A stretch of DNA of 64,000 nucleotides from positions 2,170,001 to 2,234,000 of the forward strand of contig NZ_BAABAU010000001.1 in assembly GCF_039537585.1 (NCBI RefSeq), given 5' to 3'. The DNA comes from Frondihabitans peucedani. Lineage in GTDB: Bacteria; Actinomycetota; Actinomycetes; Actinomycetales; Microbacteriaceae. Positions within the stretch are counted from its first letter, which is position 1. Each line of letters starts with the position of its first letter. Position numbers and translations under genes: made by a program. Shown piece by piece: positions 36,375 to 48,196 of this stretch. The notes under the pieces were generated by a model. It saw only the letters and a program-made list of their open reading frames with translations, did no database searches and was not told the DNA's origin.

Positions 36375-37766
36375 TTAACCGATGCGCTCGCGGCGACCGA
36401 AGATGCCCTGAGGCCGGAACATCAGGATGATGATGAGGATGAACAGGGCGGTCGCATACTTGAAGTCGCCCGGCAGCACGAGGTTCGTCAGCTCGACGAT
36501 CATGCCGACGATGAGCGATCCGACCAGGGCGCCGAACGCCGTGCCGAGTCCGCCGAGAGTCACGGCCGCGAAGATCAGCAGCAGGATCTGGAGGCCGAGC
36601 TCCCAGTTCACGCCGTTCAGCACCAGGCCCAGCATGACGCCGGAGAGGCCTGCGAGGCCGGCGGCGATGGTCCAGACGAGCCGGATGATCCTGTCGACGT
36701 CGATGCCCGATGCCGCGGCGAGGGCCGGGTTGTCGCTGACGGCGCGGGTCGCGCGGCCGGTGCGCGTCTTCAGGAGGAAGAGCCCCGAGAGCACCAGGAC
36801 GACCACCGAGATGCCCATTGCGACGTACGACTGGACGGTCAGCACGACGCCGCCGATGTCGACCGTCTTGGGGTTGGCGATGCTGATCCTGACGGTCGCG
36901 GCTCCGTAGAAGTACTGGAAGGCGTACTGGAGCGCGATCGAGAGGCCGATCGTGACGATCATCAGCTGCGTGAGGCTCAGGCCCTTCTTGCGGAGGGGCT
37001 TCCAGATCAGCTGGTCCTGGAAGAAGCCGGTCGCCGCCGAGATGACGACGGTGATGACCGCGGCCAGGATCAGGGGCAGCCCCAGCGTGTTCGCGAACGT
37101 GTAGGCGAGGAGACCGCCGAGGGTCACCTGCTCGCCGTGCGCGAAGCTCTGGAGGCCCGTGGTGCCGTAGACCAGCGAGAGGCCGATGGCGGCGAGGGCG
37201 AGCAGGAGCCCGAGGCGGAGACCCGAGGCGGCCTGCTGCGCGAGGCGCTGGAACGAGAAGTCGCTGCCGGAGCCGTTGTTGTCGATCACAGCGCCCTTGG
37301 TGGTCGAGAGCTGGAAGATCGTCCCGGCGCTCGAGCCGAGGGTGACGGGGACCTTGCGGTCGTTCGTCTTCTCGTTGGCGAGGTACTGGCCGCTCGGGAG
37401 GGTGCTCTCCTTGAGCGTCACGGTGTACGTGCCGGTCGACTTGGCCGCGATGGCCCAGCGGCCCGTGTCGTCGGTCGTGCTCGACAGCGCGGCACCCGAG
37501 GGCGGCGTGGCCTCGATGGTCACGCCCTTCGCCGGCTTGCCGTCGCTCCGGAGGAGGGTGCCCTGGATGCACGCGGTGGTGGCGTCGGTGGCGCAGGCCG
37601 GCGTGGTGGCGGCGTGGGCCGACGTCGGCGCCAGGGCCAGCGACGTCAGGCTGGCCAGGAGGCCGAGCAGCAGCACCGCCGCGAGGACGACGAGCGAGCT
37701 GCGACGCGTCGCGAGCAGGCCCGCTCTCCGGGCGGCCGGCGGGGTGTTCGTGGGAACGGGGATCAC
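36375..37766 (-). CDS. livH: Branched-chain amino acid ABC transporter permease LivH fused to an N-terminal secreted domain
   Basis: The product is 463 residues against about 290 for LivH. From residue 180 it is LivH (LVYGTTGLQSFAHGEQVTLGGLLAY, ending LMFRPQGIFGRRERIG). Before this lie a signal-like helix (about 24-47, ending SAHA) and some 100 extracytoplasmic residues with ACIQGTLLRSDGKPAKGVTI and TTDDTGRWAIAAKSTGTYTV, a carboxypeptidase-regulatory or Cna-B-like beta-sandwich with two Cys. The domain would sit outside the membrane where the binding protein docks. GTG start with AGGAGG upstream. First gene of the liv operon. Confidence 0.9.
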   Translation of the reverse strand: MIPVPTNTPPAARRAGLLATRRSSLVVLAAVLLLGLLASLTSLALAPTSAHAATTPACATDATTACIQGTLLRSDGKPAKGVTIEATPPSGAALSSTTDDTGRWAIAAKSTGTYTVTLKESTLPSGQYLANEKTNDRKVPVTLGSSAGTIFQLSTTKGAVIDNNGSGSDFSFQRLAQQAASGLRLGLLLALAAIGLSLVYGTTGLQSFAHGEQVTLGGLLAYTFANTLGLPLILAAVITVVISAATGFFQDQLIWKPLRKKGLSLTQLMIVTIGLSIALQYAFQYFYGAATVRISIANPKTVDIGGVVLTVQSYVAMGISVVVLVLSGLFLLKTRTGRATRAVSDNPALAAASGIDVDRIIRLVWTIAAGLAGLSGVMLGLVLNGVNWELGLQILLLIFAAVTLGGLGTAFGALVGSLIVGMIVELTNLVLPGDFKYATALFILIIILMFRPQGIFGRRERIG

Positions 37767-37935
37767 GGAACCTCCTGGACGGCCCAGTCGGACATCTCCC
37801 GAGGGTCTGGCTCGCCGTCGTCGTTGACAGTACTTTCCCTATGTGTCCGCTGTGTTTCGTCGGCGACACGGTAGAGACACAGGAGTCTATGGGGTCGCCG
37901 AGTGCTCCGGAGGAATGGAATCGCCGGAGGTGCGT

Positions 37936-39510
<1,575 letters not shown>

Positions 39511-39581
39511 CTGCTGCTGGCGCTGGCGGCGCTGCTGACGGGTCGCTCGCGCCTCGGGGTCACCACCGTCGCGCCGCCCAA

Positions 39582-39633
39582 CGTCTAACGGACAACGCAC
39601 CCTGCCGCGGCAGGGTGCCTTGTCCGTTAGACG
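39582..39633. repeat. 52-bp palindrome upstream of the AbiEi/DUF559-type gene
   Basis: Two 26-base arms meet at TGCCG|CGGCA with a single C-C mismatch (39596/39619). It lies 71 bases after the guaB stop and can end that transcript. Its right arm (CGGCAGGGTG, then GTCCG and AGACG) is repeated in the palindrome at 40658-40713, on the other side of the next gene. Confidence 0.85.
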
Positions 39634-39710
39634 GTGCTCTCGGGGGACGACTGTCCACAGGGGCACGTCCCGCCACCGCGCGGAAGCTCCCGGGTTGGGA
39701 TCCTGCGGAC

Positions 39711-40658
39711 ATGACTCAGACGCTACTGCTCCCGCCCCGTGACCGCCTCGCCCTCTCGTCCCCACTCGTCATCAGCGGAGCGAAGGATCGGGCCGTCAGG
39801 CGTGCCGCGGCGAGCGGCGACCTCGTGACACTCGGGCACGGCGTCCACGTCGCGGCGGACGCATGGCGCGAGGCGGACGACGATGAGCGCTTCCGCCTTC
39901 GGATAGCCGCGGCCAGGCGCGTCAGCCGTTCGGAGCCCGTGCTGTCGCACGCCGCCGCCGCGTTCATCTGGGACCTCCCGTGGATCGGACCGTGGCCCGC
40001 GCAGGTCCCGGCCACCGACCCGACGCGGGCATTCACCCGATCCGCACAGCTCGTCCGCTGGCACGCGGCCCCGCTGGCGGTCGGAGACGTCGTCCGGTGC
40101 GAAGGTGTGCTCGTGACGGATCCGCACCGGACCTCGATCGATCTGGCTCTCACCCTCCCGTTCCCAGAGGCCGTGGCGATCATCGACGGATGTCTGAACC
40201 GAGGGCTGTCGACCCGTGCGGACCTGTCAGCGAGACTCGACGGTCGGAAGTCGGCCAGGAGGGCGATGTCCGCACGGAGAGCACTGGCGTTCGGCGACCC
40301 CGGTGCCGCTTCGGCGGGCGAGTCGCTCAGTCGCGTCGCGATCGCGGAGTCGGGACTCTGCGCGCCCGAGCTGCAGAGGGCTTTCCACGACCACCGCGGT
40401 CTCATCGGCTACGTCGACTTCTGGTGGGCTGAGGCTGGCGTCGTCGGCGAGTTCGACGGGGTCAAGAAGTACCTGCGGTCGGTGTACCGGGGAGGGCGGT
40501 CGATGGAGCAGGTCCTCCTCGACGAGAAGCGCCGAAGCGACAGGCTGCTCGCGGCGCCCGGCGTGCGGCGCCTGGTGCGTTGGGGGTGGAAAGAGGCGCG
40601 GGATCCTGCGCTCCTCCGCGCCGTGTTGGCGAGCGTGGGGGTGACCGGTCGCCGCTAG
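39711..40658 (+). CDS. AbiEi-like / DUF559-type (Vsr-like PD-(D/E)XK) protein
   Basis: The product is 315 residues. The N-terminal 130 resemble the AbiEi-type winged helix region (KDRAVRRAAASGDLVTLGHG, SHAAAAFIWDLPWIGPWP). The C-terminal part has a nuclease-like pattern: Glu204, Asp236 (GYVDFWW), Glu247-Phe-Asp249 and Lys252 (VGEFDGVKKY), then the DEKRRSDRLLAAPGVRRLVR helix-strand of DUF559/Vsr-like proteins. Such proteins are frequent singletons in actinobacteria, sometimes annotated as type IV antitoxin-like; their role is unknown. No toxin partner is next to it. It is framed by two related palindromes and separates guaB from GuaB3. Confidence 0.78.
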   Translation: MTQTLLLPPRDRLALSSPLVISGAKDRAVRRAAASGDLVTLGHGVHVAADAWREADDDERFRLRIAAARRVSRSEPVLSHAAAAFIWDLPWIGPWPAQVPATDPTRAFTRSAQLVRWHAAPLAVGDVVRCEGVLVTDPHRTSIDLALTLPFPEAVAIIDGCLNRGLSTRADLSARLDGRKSARRAMSARRALAFGDPGAASAGESLSRVAIAESGLCAPELQRAFHDHRGLIGYVDFWWAEAGVVGEFDGVKKYLRSVYRGGRSMEQVLLDEKRRSDRLLAAPGVRRLVRWGWKEARDPALLRAVLASVGVTGRR

Positions 40659-40713
40659 ACGTTGCGCGGACTAATCACCCGGCCGCGGCAGGGTGGGATG
40701 TCCGCGAGACGTC
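40658..40713. repeat. Imperfect 56-bp palindrome downstream of the AbiEi/DUF559-type gene
   Basis: Centre GGCCG|CGGCA; 28-base arms with two wobble pairs and six mismatched positions. The right arm matches that of the palindrome at 39582-39633 in order and spacing: CGGCAGGGTG, 4 bases, GTCCG, 2 bases, AGACG. It begins at the stop codon of the preceding gene. Confidence 0.75.
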
Positions 40714-40746
40714 GGGCGGCAGGGGAGAGGCCGCGAGAGGCACCGG

Positions 40747-40752
40747 TAGGGT
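40747..40752 (+). promoter_or_regulatory. -10 box of the GuaB3 gene (leaderless type)
   Basis: TAGGGT ends 7 bases before the GTG at 40759. Confidence 0.45.
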
Positions 40753-40758
40753 GGTCGC

Positions 40759-41880
40759 GTGACTGAGGTTGAGATCGGCGTGGCCAAGCGCGCGCGAAGG
40801 GCGTACGCATTCGACGACATCGCGATCGTGCCGTCGCGGCGCACCCGCGACCCCCGCGACGTGAGTGTGGGCTGGTCGATCGACGCGTTCCAGTTCGAGA
40901 CGCCGATCATCGCGGCGCCGATGGACTCCGTCGTGAGCCCGGCCACGGCCATCCGCATCGGGCAGCTCGGCGGCCTGGGGGTACTCGACCTCGAGGGCGT
41001 CTGGACCAGGTACGACGACCCGGAGGCCGTGCTCGCCGAGATCCGCGAGCTCCCCGACGACATCGCGACCACCAGGATGCAGGAGCTCTACTCCGCCCCC
41101 ATCCGCCCCGACCTCGTCACGGCCCGACTCGCCGAGATCCGGGCCGCGGGCGTCGCCGTCGCGGGCGCTCTGAGCCCGCAGCGCACGCAGGACCTCTACC
41201 AGACGGTCGTCGATGCCGGGGTCGACCTGTTCGTGATCCGCGGAACGACCGTGTCGGCCGAGCACGTCTCGAAGAGCAGCGAGCCGCTCAACCTCAAGAA
41301 GTTCATCTACGAGCTCGACGTGCCGGTCATCGTCGGCGGGGCCTCCACCTACACCGCTGCCCTGCACCTCATGCGGACCGGCGCCGCGGGCGTCCTCGTC
41401 GGCTTCGGCGGCGGAGCGGCCTCGACCACGCGCACCTCCCTCGGCATCCACGCACCGATGGCGACGGCGCTCGCCGACGTCGCTGGCGCGCGCCGCGACT
41501 ACCTCGACGAGTCGGGCGGGCGCTACGTCCACGTCATCGCCGACGGCGGCCTCGGCACCTCGGGCGACATCGTCAAGGCCCTCGCGGTCGGCGCCGACGC
41601 CGTGATGCTCGGCGCGGCTCTGGCGCGGGCGAGCGACGTCCCGGGCGGCGGCTTCCACTGGGGTGCTGAGGCGCACCACCCCGAGCTCCCGCGTGGCCGC
41701 AGGGTCAGCGTCGGCACCACGGGCACGCTCGAGAACATCCTCTACGGCCCCGCCCCGACAGCCGACGGCACCGCCAACCTCATCGGCGCGCTCCGCCGCT
41801 CCATGGCGACGACGGGCTACAGCGACCTCAAGGAGTTCCAGCGCGTCGAGGTCGTCGTCGCGCCGTACCACCCGCACTGA
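40759..41880 (+). CDS. guaB3: GuaB3-type IMP dehydrogenase-related protein
   Basis: The product is 373 residues from GTG. The barrel start AYAFDDIAIVPSRRTRDPRDV and PIIAAPMDSVVSP match the IMPDH/GMPR superfamily; there are no CBS domains. In place of the catalytic GSICTT loop stands GFGGGAASTTRTSLGI, without Cys, so IMPDH chemistry is unlikely. This matches the GuaB3 group of actinobacteria, which normally follows guaB directly; its role is not settled. Confidence 0.88.
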   Translation: MTEVEIGVAKRARRAYAFDDIAIVPSRRTRDPRDVSVGWSIDAFQFETPIIAAPMDSVVSPATAIRIGQLGGLGVLDLEGVWTRYDDPEAVLAEIRELPDDIATTRMQELYSAPIRPDLVTARLAEIRAAGVAVAGALSPQRTQDLYQTVVDAGVDLFVIRGTTVSAEHVSKSSEPLNLKKFIYELDVPVIVGGASTYTAALHLMRTGAAGVLVGFGGGAASTTRTSLGIHAPMATALADVAGARRDYLDESGGRYVHVIADGGLGTSGDIVKALAVGADAVMLGAALARASDVPGGGFHWGAEAHHPELPRGRRVSVGTTGTLENILYGPAPTADGTANLIGALRRSMATTGYSDLKEFQRVEVVVAPYHPH

Positions 41881-41881
41881 T

Positions 41882-41919
41882 CCGTTCGCCGGGGGCGTGA
41901 CCGTTCGCCGGGGGCGTGA
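41882..41919. repeat. Two exact 19-bp tandem repeats after GuaB3
   Basis: CCGTTCGCCGGGGGCGTGA occurs twice head to tail, directly after the stop codon, followed by CTCCCGGCGAG, which can pair with part of it. May be a terminator remnant or a slippage product. Confidence 0.8.
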
Positions 41920-42009
41920 CTCCCGGCGAGACTCCCCGGAAGAGATGACCACCGGTCGTGGTTGTCCACAGCACAGGTACAGCCCGGCTGGCGCCGACAC
42001 CCCCGACGC

Positions 42010-42015
42010 TAAGCT
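42010..42015 (+). promoter_or_regulatory. Possible -10 box of the khtT-like gene
   Basis: TAAGCT; transcription expected near 42022, leaving a 29-base leader with TGGAG as ribosome binding site before ATG 42051. Confidence 0.4.
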
Positions 42016-42050
42016 GAGTCGACTGCCCCCGAGCTTCTGGAGACCAGGCC

Positions 42051-42614
42051 ATGGTTGACGTCCGTCGAGTGAAACTCCCCGGTGTGGGGGTCCTCCACAC
42101 CTTCATCACCGACGACGGCGGCAAGTGCGGCGTCATCACCCACCGCTCCGGGCACAGCGACCTCATCACGTTCAGCGACGAGTCCGACGACAAAGACGTC
42201 ACCAAGGTCTCGCTGCGCCTGAGCGAAGACGAGGCGCACACGCTCGCCGAGCTCCTGGGCGGCACCAGGATCACCGAGTCGCTCTCCGCCCTCGAGCAGA
42301 TGCCGGGCCTCAGCATCGACTGGTTCACCGTCGACTACGACGACCACATCGCGGGCCAGCCGCTCGGCGACCTCTCCGCCAAGGGCGTCGTCGGCCTGAC
42401 CGTCGTGGCGGTCGTCCGCGGCGAGACCGCGAACCCGGCGCCGTCGGGCGACTTCCGCGTGTTCCCGGGCGACACCCTCGTCGTGGCCGGCTCGCCCGAG
42501 AAGGTCGCGAAGGCGTTCTCGTTCTACCGGAACGGCTTCACGAAGCACCCCGTCGGCTCGGTGGCCTCGTCGGTCGACTCCCCGCCGGGGTCGGCCGCGC
42601 TCCCCGGAGAGTAG
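42051..42614 (+). CDS. KhtT-like regulatory subunit of a K+/H+ antiporter (TrkA-C domain)
   Basis: The product is 187 residues. The N-terminal 70 (MVDVRRVKLPGVGVLHTFIT with CGVITHRSGHSDLITF) match the regulatory subunit of cation/proton antiporters; residues 85-165 form a TrkA-C (RCK-C) domain (VVGLTVVAVVRGE, FPGDTLVVAGSPEKV). In KhtT of Bacillus this domain binds c-di-AMP; the same is inferred here. The antiporter gene follows after 4 bases. Confidence 0.88.
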   Translation: MVDVRRVKLPGVGVLHTFITDDGGKCGVITHRSGHSDLITFSDESDDKDVTKVSLRLSEDEAHTLAELLGGTRITESLSALEQMPGLSIDWFTVDYDDHIAGQPLGDLSAKGVVGLTVVAVVRGETANPAPSGDFRVFPGDTLVVAGSPEKVAKAFSFYRNGFTKHPVGSVASSVDSPPGSAALPGE

Positions 42615-42618
42615 GCGC

Positions 42619-44172
42619 ATGCACCTCGGCCAAGAGCTCGTCACCCTCGGCCTCCTCCTCCTGATCGCCTACGTGCTGGGGAGGCTGGCCAAGCTCATCG
42701 GCCTGCCCACCATCCCCGTCTACATGGTGGTCGGGCTCCTGGCGAGCCCGCACGTCGGGTGGTTCCCGCTCAGCTTCGGGGCCGACAAGATCGAGCTGAT
42801 CGCGATCTTCGGCCTGATCCTCCTGCTGTTCAACCTCGGCCTCGAGTTCGATCAGGACGAGTTCTTCGGCAACGTCGGGCGGCTCGTGCTGTCGGGCGGG
42901 AGCTACATCCTCGTCAACATGGCAGCGGGGCTCGCGTTCGGCTTCTGGGTCGGCTGGGGCACCCGTGAGGCTCTGATCATCGCGGGGATCACGGCCACGT
43001 CGTCGAGCGCGATCGTCACGAAGCTGCTCATCGAGCTCGGCCGGCTGGCGAACCGCGAGACGCCGATGATCCTGGGCGTCACCGTCGTCGAGGACATCTT
43101 CATCGCGATCTACCTCGCGATCGTGTCGGTCGTGCTCAAGGGCGAGACCGACCCGCTGCCCGTGATCGGCGAGCTCGCGATCGCGTTCCTCTTCCTCATC
43201 GTGATGTTCACGCTGGCCCGCTGGGGCGGCAAGTGGGTGTCGCGGGTGATGCGCACCAAGGACGACGAGCTGTTCACCGTGCTTTTCTTCGGCCTGGCCG
43301 TCTTCTTCGCCGGCGTCGGCGAGCTCCTCGGCGTCACCGACGCGATCGGCGCGTTCTTGATCGGCCTCGTCTGCGGGTCGACGCGGTTCCGGAACCGGGT
43401 CGAGACGTTCGCCCTGCCGATGCGCGACGTCTTCGCCGCCTTCTTCTTCCTGAACTTCGGGCTCGGCCTCAACCCGGGGCTGTTCCCGGCTGTCGTGTGG
43501 CCGGTCCTCGGCGCCGTCCTGATGACCATCGTGCTCAACGCGGGCGCCGGGCAGTTCGTGGCCTGGCTGAACAGGCTCGGGCCTCAGGCGGGCATCAATG
43601 CGTCGGCGATCCTGCACAACCGCGGTGAATTCGCCCTGATTCTGGCGACACTGTCGCTCGGCGCCGGGCTCGACGACCGCATCCAGCCCTTTGCGGGCCT
43701 GTATGTGCTGATCATGGCGGTCATCGGCCCCCTGCTGGCGGCCAATTCCGAGCGCATCGGAGGCGTACTCTTGCGCAAGCGGAAGAAAGCCGGCTCTGCC
43801 GGTCGAGACCGCCGGGCGACACCTCGTCACAGCGAGGAGATCGCCCTGATGGAGGCCGCGCTGGCGGGCGACCGTCTGCCGGGCGACAGCCGGGCCGACG
43901 ATCTCTCCGACGCCGACCTCGTGTCGACCGATGCCTCGTCGGAGGAGCTCGCTTCGAGCGCGTCCGACGACGACCTCGAAGCGGTCGCGCTGGACCTCGG
44001 CGAAGCGCCTCCTCCGAGAGCCACCGGGTGGGCCGCGGTCGACGACTACGACGACTACGACCTCGACGACGACTTCGACGCGGCCGAGAGCGCCGTGTAC
44101 GACGCGGCGGCAGACCAGGCCGGACAGCAGTCCGACCAGCGCGCGACCAGGCAGAGAGACCCCGAATACTGA
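42619..44172 (+). CDS. KhtU/CPA2-type cation:proton antiporter with long acidic tail
   Basis: The product is 517 residues. About 12 helices occupy residues 1-385, with [33 protein letters not shown] and [19 protein letters not shown] typical of CPA2 (KefB/KhtU) exchangers. It exchanges K+ (or Na+) for H+ across the plasma membrane, gated by the preceding subunit. The last 130 residues are cytoplasmic and very acidic ([17 protein letters not shown]), unlike most relatives. SURF1 starts in its stop codon. Confidence 0.9.
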   Translation: MHLGQELVTLGLLLLIAYVLGRLAKLIGLPTIPVYMVVGLLASPHVGWFPLSFGADKIELIAIFGLILLLFNLGLEFDQDEFFGNVGRLVLSGGSYILVNMAAGLAFGFWVGWGTREALIIAGITATSSSAIVTKLLIELGRLANRETPMILGVTVVEDIFIAIYLAIVSVVLKGETDPLPVIGELAIAFLFLIVMFTLARWGGKWVSRVMRTKDDELFTVLFFGLAVFFAGVGELLGVTDAIGAFLIGLVCGSTRFRNRVETFALPMRDVFAAFFFLNFGLGLNPGLFPAVVWPVLGAVLMTIVLNAGAGQFVAWLNRLGPQAGINASAILHNRGEFALILATLSLGAGLDDRIQPFAGLYVLIMAVIGPLLAANSERIGGVLLRKRKKAGSAGRDRRATPRHSEEIALMEAALAGDRLPGDSRADDLSDADLVSTDASSEELASSASDDDLEAVALDLGEAPPPRATGWAAVDDYDDYDLDDDFDAAESAVYDAAADQAGQQSDQRATRQRDPEY

Positions 44173-45023
44173 TGACCGACACGGCGATCCGACCGGGCTC
44201 CGAGCTCCCCGACACGATGTGGGAGGTCGCGAAGCGGCCCCGCTGGATCGGCATGCTCGTCTTCGCCCTCGCCGTGGCGGCGCTGTTCGCCTACCTCGGC
44301 CACTGGCAGCTCGACCGGAGCGTCGAGAGCCTGAAGCCGATCAGCACCGGCTCGGAGACGCAGAAGGTGCTGTCGCGGGTCACCGAGCCTCAGACGGAGT
44401 TCCTCGACAAGCTCACCGGGCAGAGGGTCTCGGTGACGGGATCCTTCGCGGACGACGACTTCCGTGTCCTGAGCGGCCGACTGCAGAGCGGCAAGACCGG
44501 CTACTGGCTCCTCGGCCGCTTCGTCGACCGGTCGAACGACGCGTCGCTCGTCGTCGCGCTCGGCTGGGGCGAGACGGCGGCGGACGCCCGTCGTGCCGAG
44601 TCGTCCGTCCCGCTGGCGCCGGCGGTCGAGACGATCTCCGGCCGCTACCTCCCGTCGGAGGCGGCCGACGACGGCAAGTTCACGCAGGGTCAGCAGACCG
44701 TCGTCTCGGTGCCGCAGCTCATCAACCAGTGGAAGGGCTTCTCCGGCGACGTCTACAACGGCTACGTCGTCGACCACCGCGGCTGGGGCGGGCTGACGGC
44801 GATCTATTCCCCGCCGCCCATCGACAAGGCCACGCTGAACTGGCTGAACGTCTTCTACGCGGTCGAGTGGGTCGTGTTCGCCGGTTTCGCGATCTTCCTC
44901 TGGTTCCGGCTCGTCCGCGACGCGTTCGAGCGCGAGACCGAAGAGGCCGAGGAGGCGGCCGCCGAGGCGGCAGCAGCGTCGCTCCTCTCGGCTTCTCCAC
45001 AGGCTCCCGGCCGCACCGACTGA
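44172..45023 (+). CDS. SURF1 family cytochrome oxidase assembly protein
   Basis: The product is 283 residues. Two membrane helices (about 27-47 and 225-250) flank an extracytoplasmic domain with LGHWQLDRS after helix 1 and VVALGWGE and [13 protein letters not shown], the SURF1 pattern. SURF1 helps insert haem into the aa3-type oxidase. TGATG overlap with the antiporter gene. The last 35 residues are Ala/Glu-rich. Confidence 0.9.
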   Translation: MTDTAIRPGSELPDTMWEVAKRPRWIGMLVFALAVAALFAYLGHWQLDRSVESLKPISTGSETQKVLSRVTEPQTEFLDKLTGQRVSVTGSFADDDFRVLSGRLQSGKTGYWLLGRFVDRSNDASLVVALGWGETAADARRAESSVPLAPAVETISGRYLPSEAADDGKFTQGQQTVVSVPQLINQWKGFSGDVYNGYVVDHRGWGGLTAIYSPPPIDKATLNWLNVFYAVEWVVFAGFAIFLWFRLVRDAFERETEEAEEAAAEAAAASLLSASPQAPGRTD

Positions 45024-45041
45024 CGCTCCGACGACCTCGAT

Positions 45042-45047
45042 TAGACT
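45042..45047 (+). promoter_or_regulatory. -10 box of the DUF3817 gene (leaderless type)
   Basis: TAGACT ends 7 bases before the ATG at 45054. Confidence 0.45.
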
Positions 45048-45053
45048 CAGCCC

Positions 45054-45493
45054 ATGCCCCTGAAGCCCCGGCCGCGCAACATCCCCAAGATCCCCGGGGC
45101 CGTCCGTCTCTACAAGATCTCGGCCTACGTCACCGGTGTGATGCTGCTCCTGCTCTGCCTCGAGATGATCCTCAAGTACTCCGGTCTGCACACCGAGCTC
45201 GCCCTCGGCGACTCCCGCGGGCTCTTCGTCCCCGCAGGCACGATCCGGAGCCCCGCGATCGACCTGTCGCTGACGATCCTGATCGTCCACGGCTGGCTCT
45301 ACGTCGTCTACCTGTTCGTCGACTTCCGCCTCTGGAGCATCATGCGCTGGCCGTTCTCGCGGTTCCTGCTCATCGCTCTCGGTGGCGTGATCCCCTTCCT
45401 GTCCTTCTTCGTGGAGCACCGCATGGCCAAGATCGCCCTGTCCCAGTACGAGACGCTGCAGTCCGAGCGCACCCTGGCCCAGGCGGCCACGGC

Positions 45494-45497
<4 letters not shown>
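45054..45497 (+). CDS. DUF3817 membrane protein
   Basis: The product is 147 residues with three helices; [20 protein letters not shown] and [18 protein letters not shown] are the DUF3817 pattern. Function unknown. The guaA ATG overlaps its stop (ATGA), an arrangement common in actinobacteria. Confidence 0.88.
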
Positions 45498-47077
<1,580 letters not shown>

Positions 47078-47114
47078 CGGTCTCGTCGCCTCTCGGAGGC
47101 TGACGGCGCCGTGA

Positions 47115-47158
47115 CACGACGAAGCGGGCCACCCCTGGGGGCGGCCCGCTTCGTCGTG
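47115..47158. terminator. Bidirectional terminator between guaA and the Bax1-I gene
   Basis: Perfect 16-bp stem CACGACGAAGCGGGCC (47115-47130) with its complement at 47143-47158 and a C/G-rich 12-base loop. It ends 6 bases before the stop of the opposite gene. Confidence 0.88.
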
Positions 47159-47164
47159 CCGGTG

Positions 47165-48013
47165 CTAGTTGTTGCCGCGGAAGATCGCGAGCAGGCGCAG
47201 GATCTCGGTGTACAGCCACACGATCGTGACGACCAGGCCGAACGCGGCCTGCCAGCCGAAGATGCGCGGGGCGCCGCGGTCGACGCCGACCTTGATCTGC
47301 GTGAAGTCGAGCACGAGCGAGTACGCGGCGAGCAGGACGACGACGATGCCGATGATCCCGCCGAGCGGGATGCCGAAGAGGGTCACGCTGCTGAGGCCGA
47401 AGGTGCCCGAGGCGGCGCCGACGTTGAAGAACTGCAGGCCGAGGTTGACCAGCGTGTAGGCGGCGTAGCCGACGATCGCGACGAGGAAGATCTGCGTCGC
47501 GCGCTTCGAGGCCCGCACCTTGCCCGAGGCGAACAGCGCCAGGGTGATGGCGAACACGCCGAGCGTGCCGAAGACGGCCTGCGGGACGATGCCGGGCCAG
47601 CGCTGGTCGAAGAAGTACGAGATGCCGCCGACGAAGAGGCCCTCGAGGGCCGCGTAGGAGAGCACGAGCGCAGCGGACGGCCGCTTCTTGAAGATGTTGA
47701 CCATCGCCAGGACGAACCCGCCGATGGCGCCGACGATCGCGAGCTGGGGGATGAACCAGCCGACGGCCGCCATGACGACCAGGATCGCGAAGGCGCCCAC
47801 GGTCTTGGCGATGACGTCTTCGTAGGTCATGCGGTCGGTGTCGACGGGCGAGGCGCTCGGGCTGTTGTACATCGCCTGGAGCTGCTCGGCGGTCATGCCG
47901 CCGTTGACGACGTTCTGACCGGCCGCGGCCTGCGACTTCTGCCAGGCGGCGAGGCCTCGTCCGTCGTTCGAAAAGGCCGGCGACTGACTGAAGCCGGGAT
48001 TCGAGTGAGCCAA
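47165..48013 (-). CDS. Bax inhibitor-1/YccA family membrane protein
   Basis: The product is 282 residues. About 75 hydrophilic N-terminal residues precede seven helices; MTYEDVIAKTVGAFAILVVM and the final AFGLVVTIVWLYTEILRLLAIFRG are typical of the actinobacterial Bax1-I/YccA group. Function unsettled (calcium leak or protease modulation in relatives). I choose a TTG at 48013 because GGAGGACA stands just upstream and MAHSNPGFSQSP is a plausible start; a longer open frame upstream is antisense to the next gene. Confidence 0.88.
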   Translation of the reverse strand: MAHSNPGFSQSPAFSNDGRGLAAWQKSQAAAGQNVVNGGMTAEQLQAMYNSPSASPVDTDRMTYEDVIAKTVGAFAILVVMAAVGWFIPQLAIVGAIGGFVLAMVNIFKKRPSAALVLSYAALEGLFVGGISYFFDQRWPGIVPQAVFGTLGVFAITLALFASGKVRASKRATQIFLVAIVGYAAYTLVNLGLQFFNVGAASGTFGLSSVTLFGIPLGGIIGIVVVLLAAYSLVLDFTQIKVGVDRGAPRIFGWQAAFGLVVTIVWLYTEILRLLAIFRGNN

Positions 48014-48140
48014 TGTGTCCTCCGGGGATCCGTGCTGGTGAGGCACTTCTGTAGTGGCTTCCCAGCGTACGGGAACGGCGCAGGCAGTCCACTGGGAATC
48101 ACCTGATGAGAGGCCGGATTCGCCCACGGCATAACTGCAC

Positions 48141-48196
48141 GGTCTGAAGGTTTGCGGCCCGCGAATCGCGGGTCGTTCAGACCCGCGCGCTAGCGT
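48141..48196. promoter_or_regulatory. Inverted repeat next to the -10 box of the glycerophosphodiesterase gene
   Basis: Nested dyads GGTCTGAA/TTCAGACC (48141-48148 with 48176-48183) and CCCGCG/CGCGGG (48158-48172) end 7 bases before TAGCGT (48191-48196), whose last base is 7 before the GTG. The dyad covers the expected -35 area and could be an operator, or a terminator-like remnant. Confidence 0.4.

Noticed and set aside
35266-37874. Frames of more than 800 codons on both strands across the liv genes
   Set aside because: High GC leaves non-coding frames open; the encoded sequences are Arg/Ala/Pro/Gly or Asp/Glu/Arg-rich without motifs, whereas livFGMH give full-length recognised proteins.
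39582-40713. Insertion sequence around the AbiEi/DUF559-type gene
   Set aside because: The protein has no DDE, Y1 or serine recombinase motifs, and I see no target-site duplication; I keep only the weaker claim of a palindrome-flanked unit.
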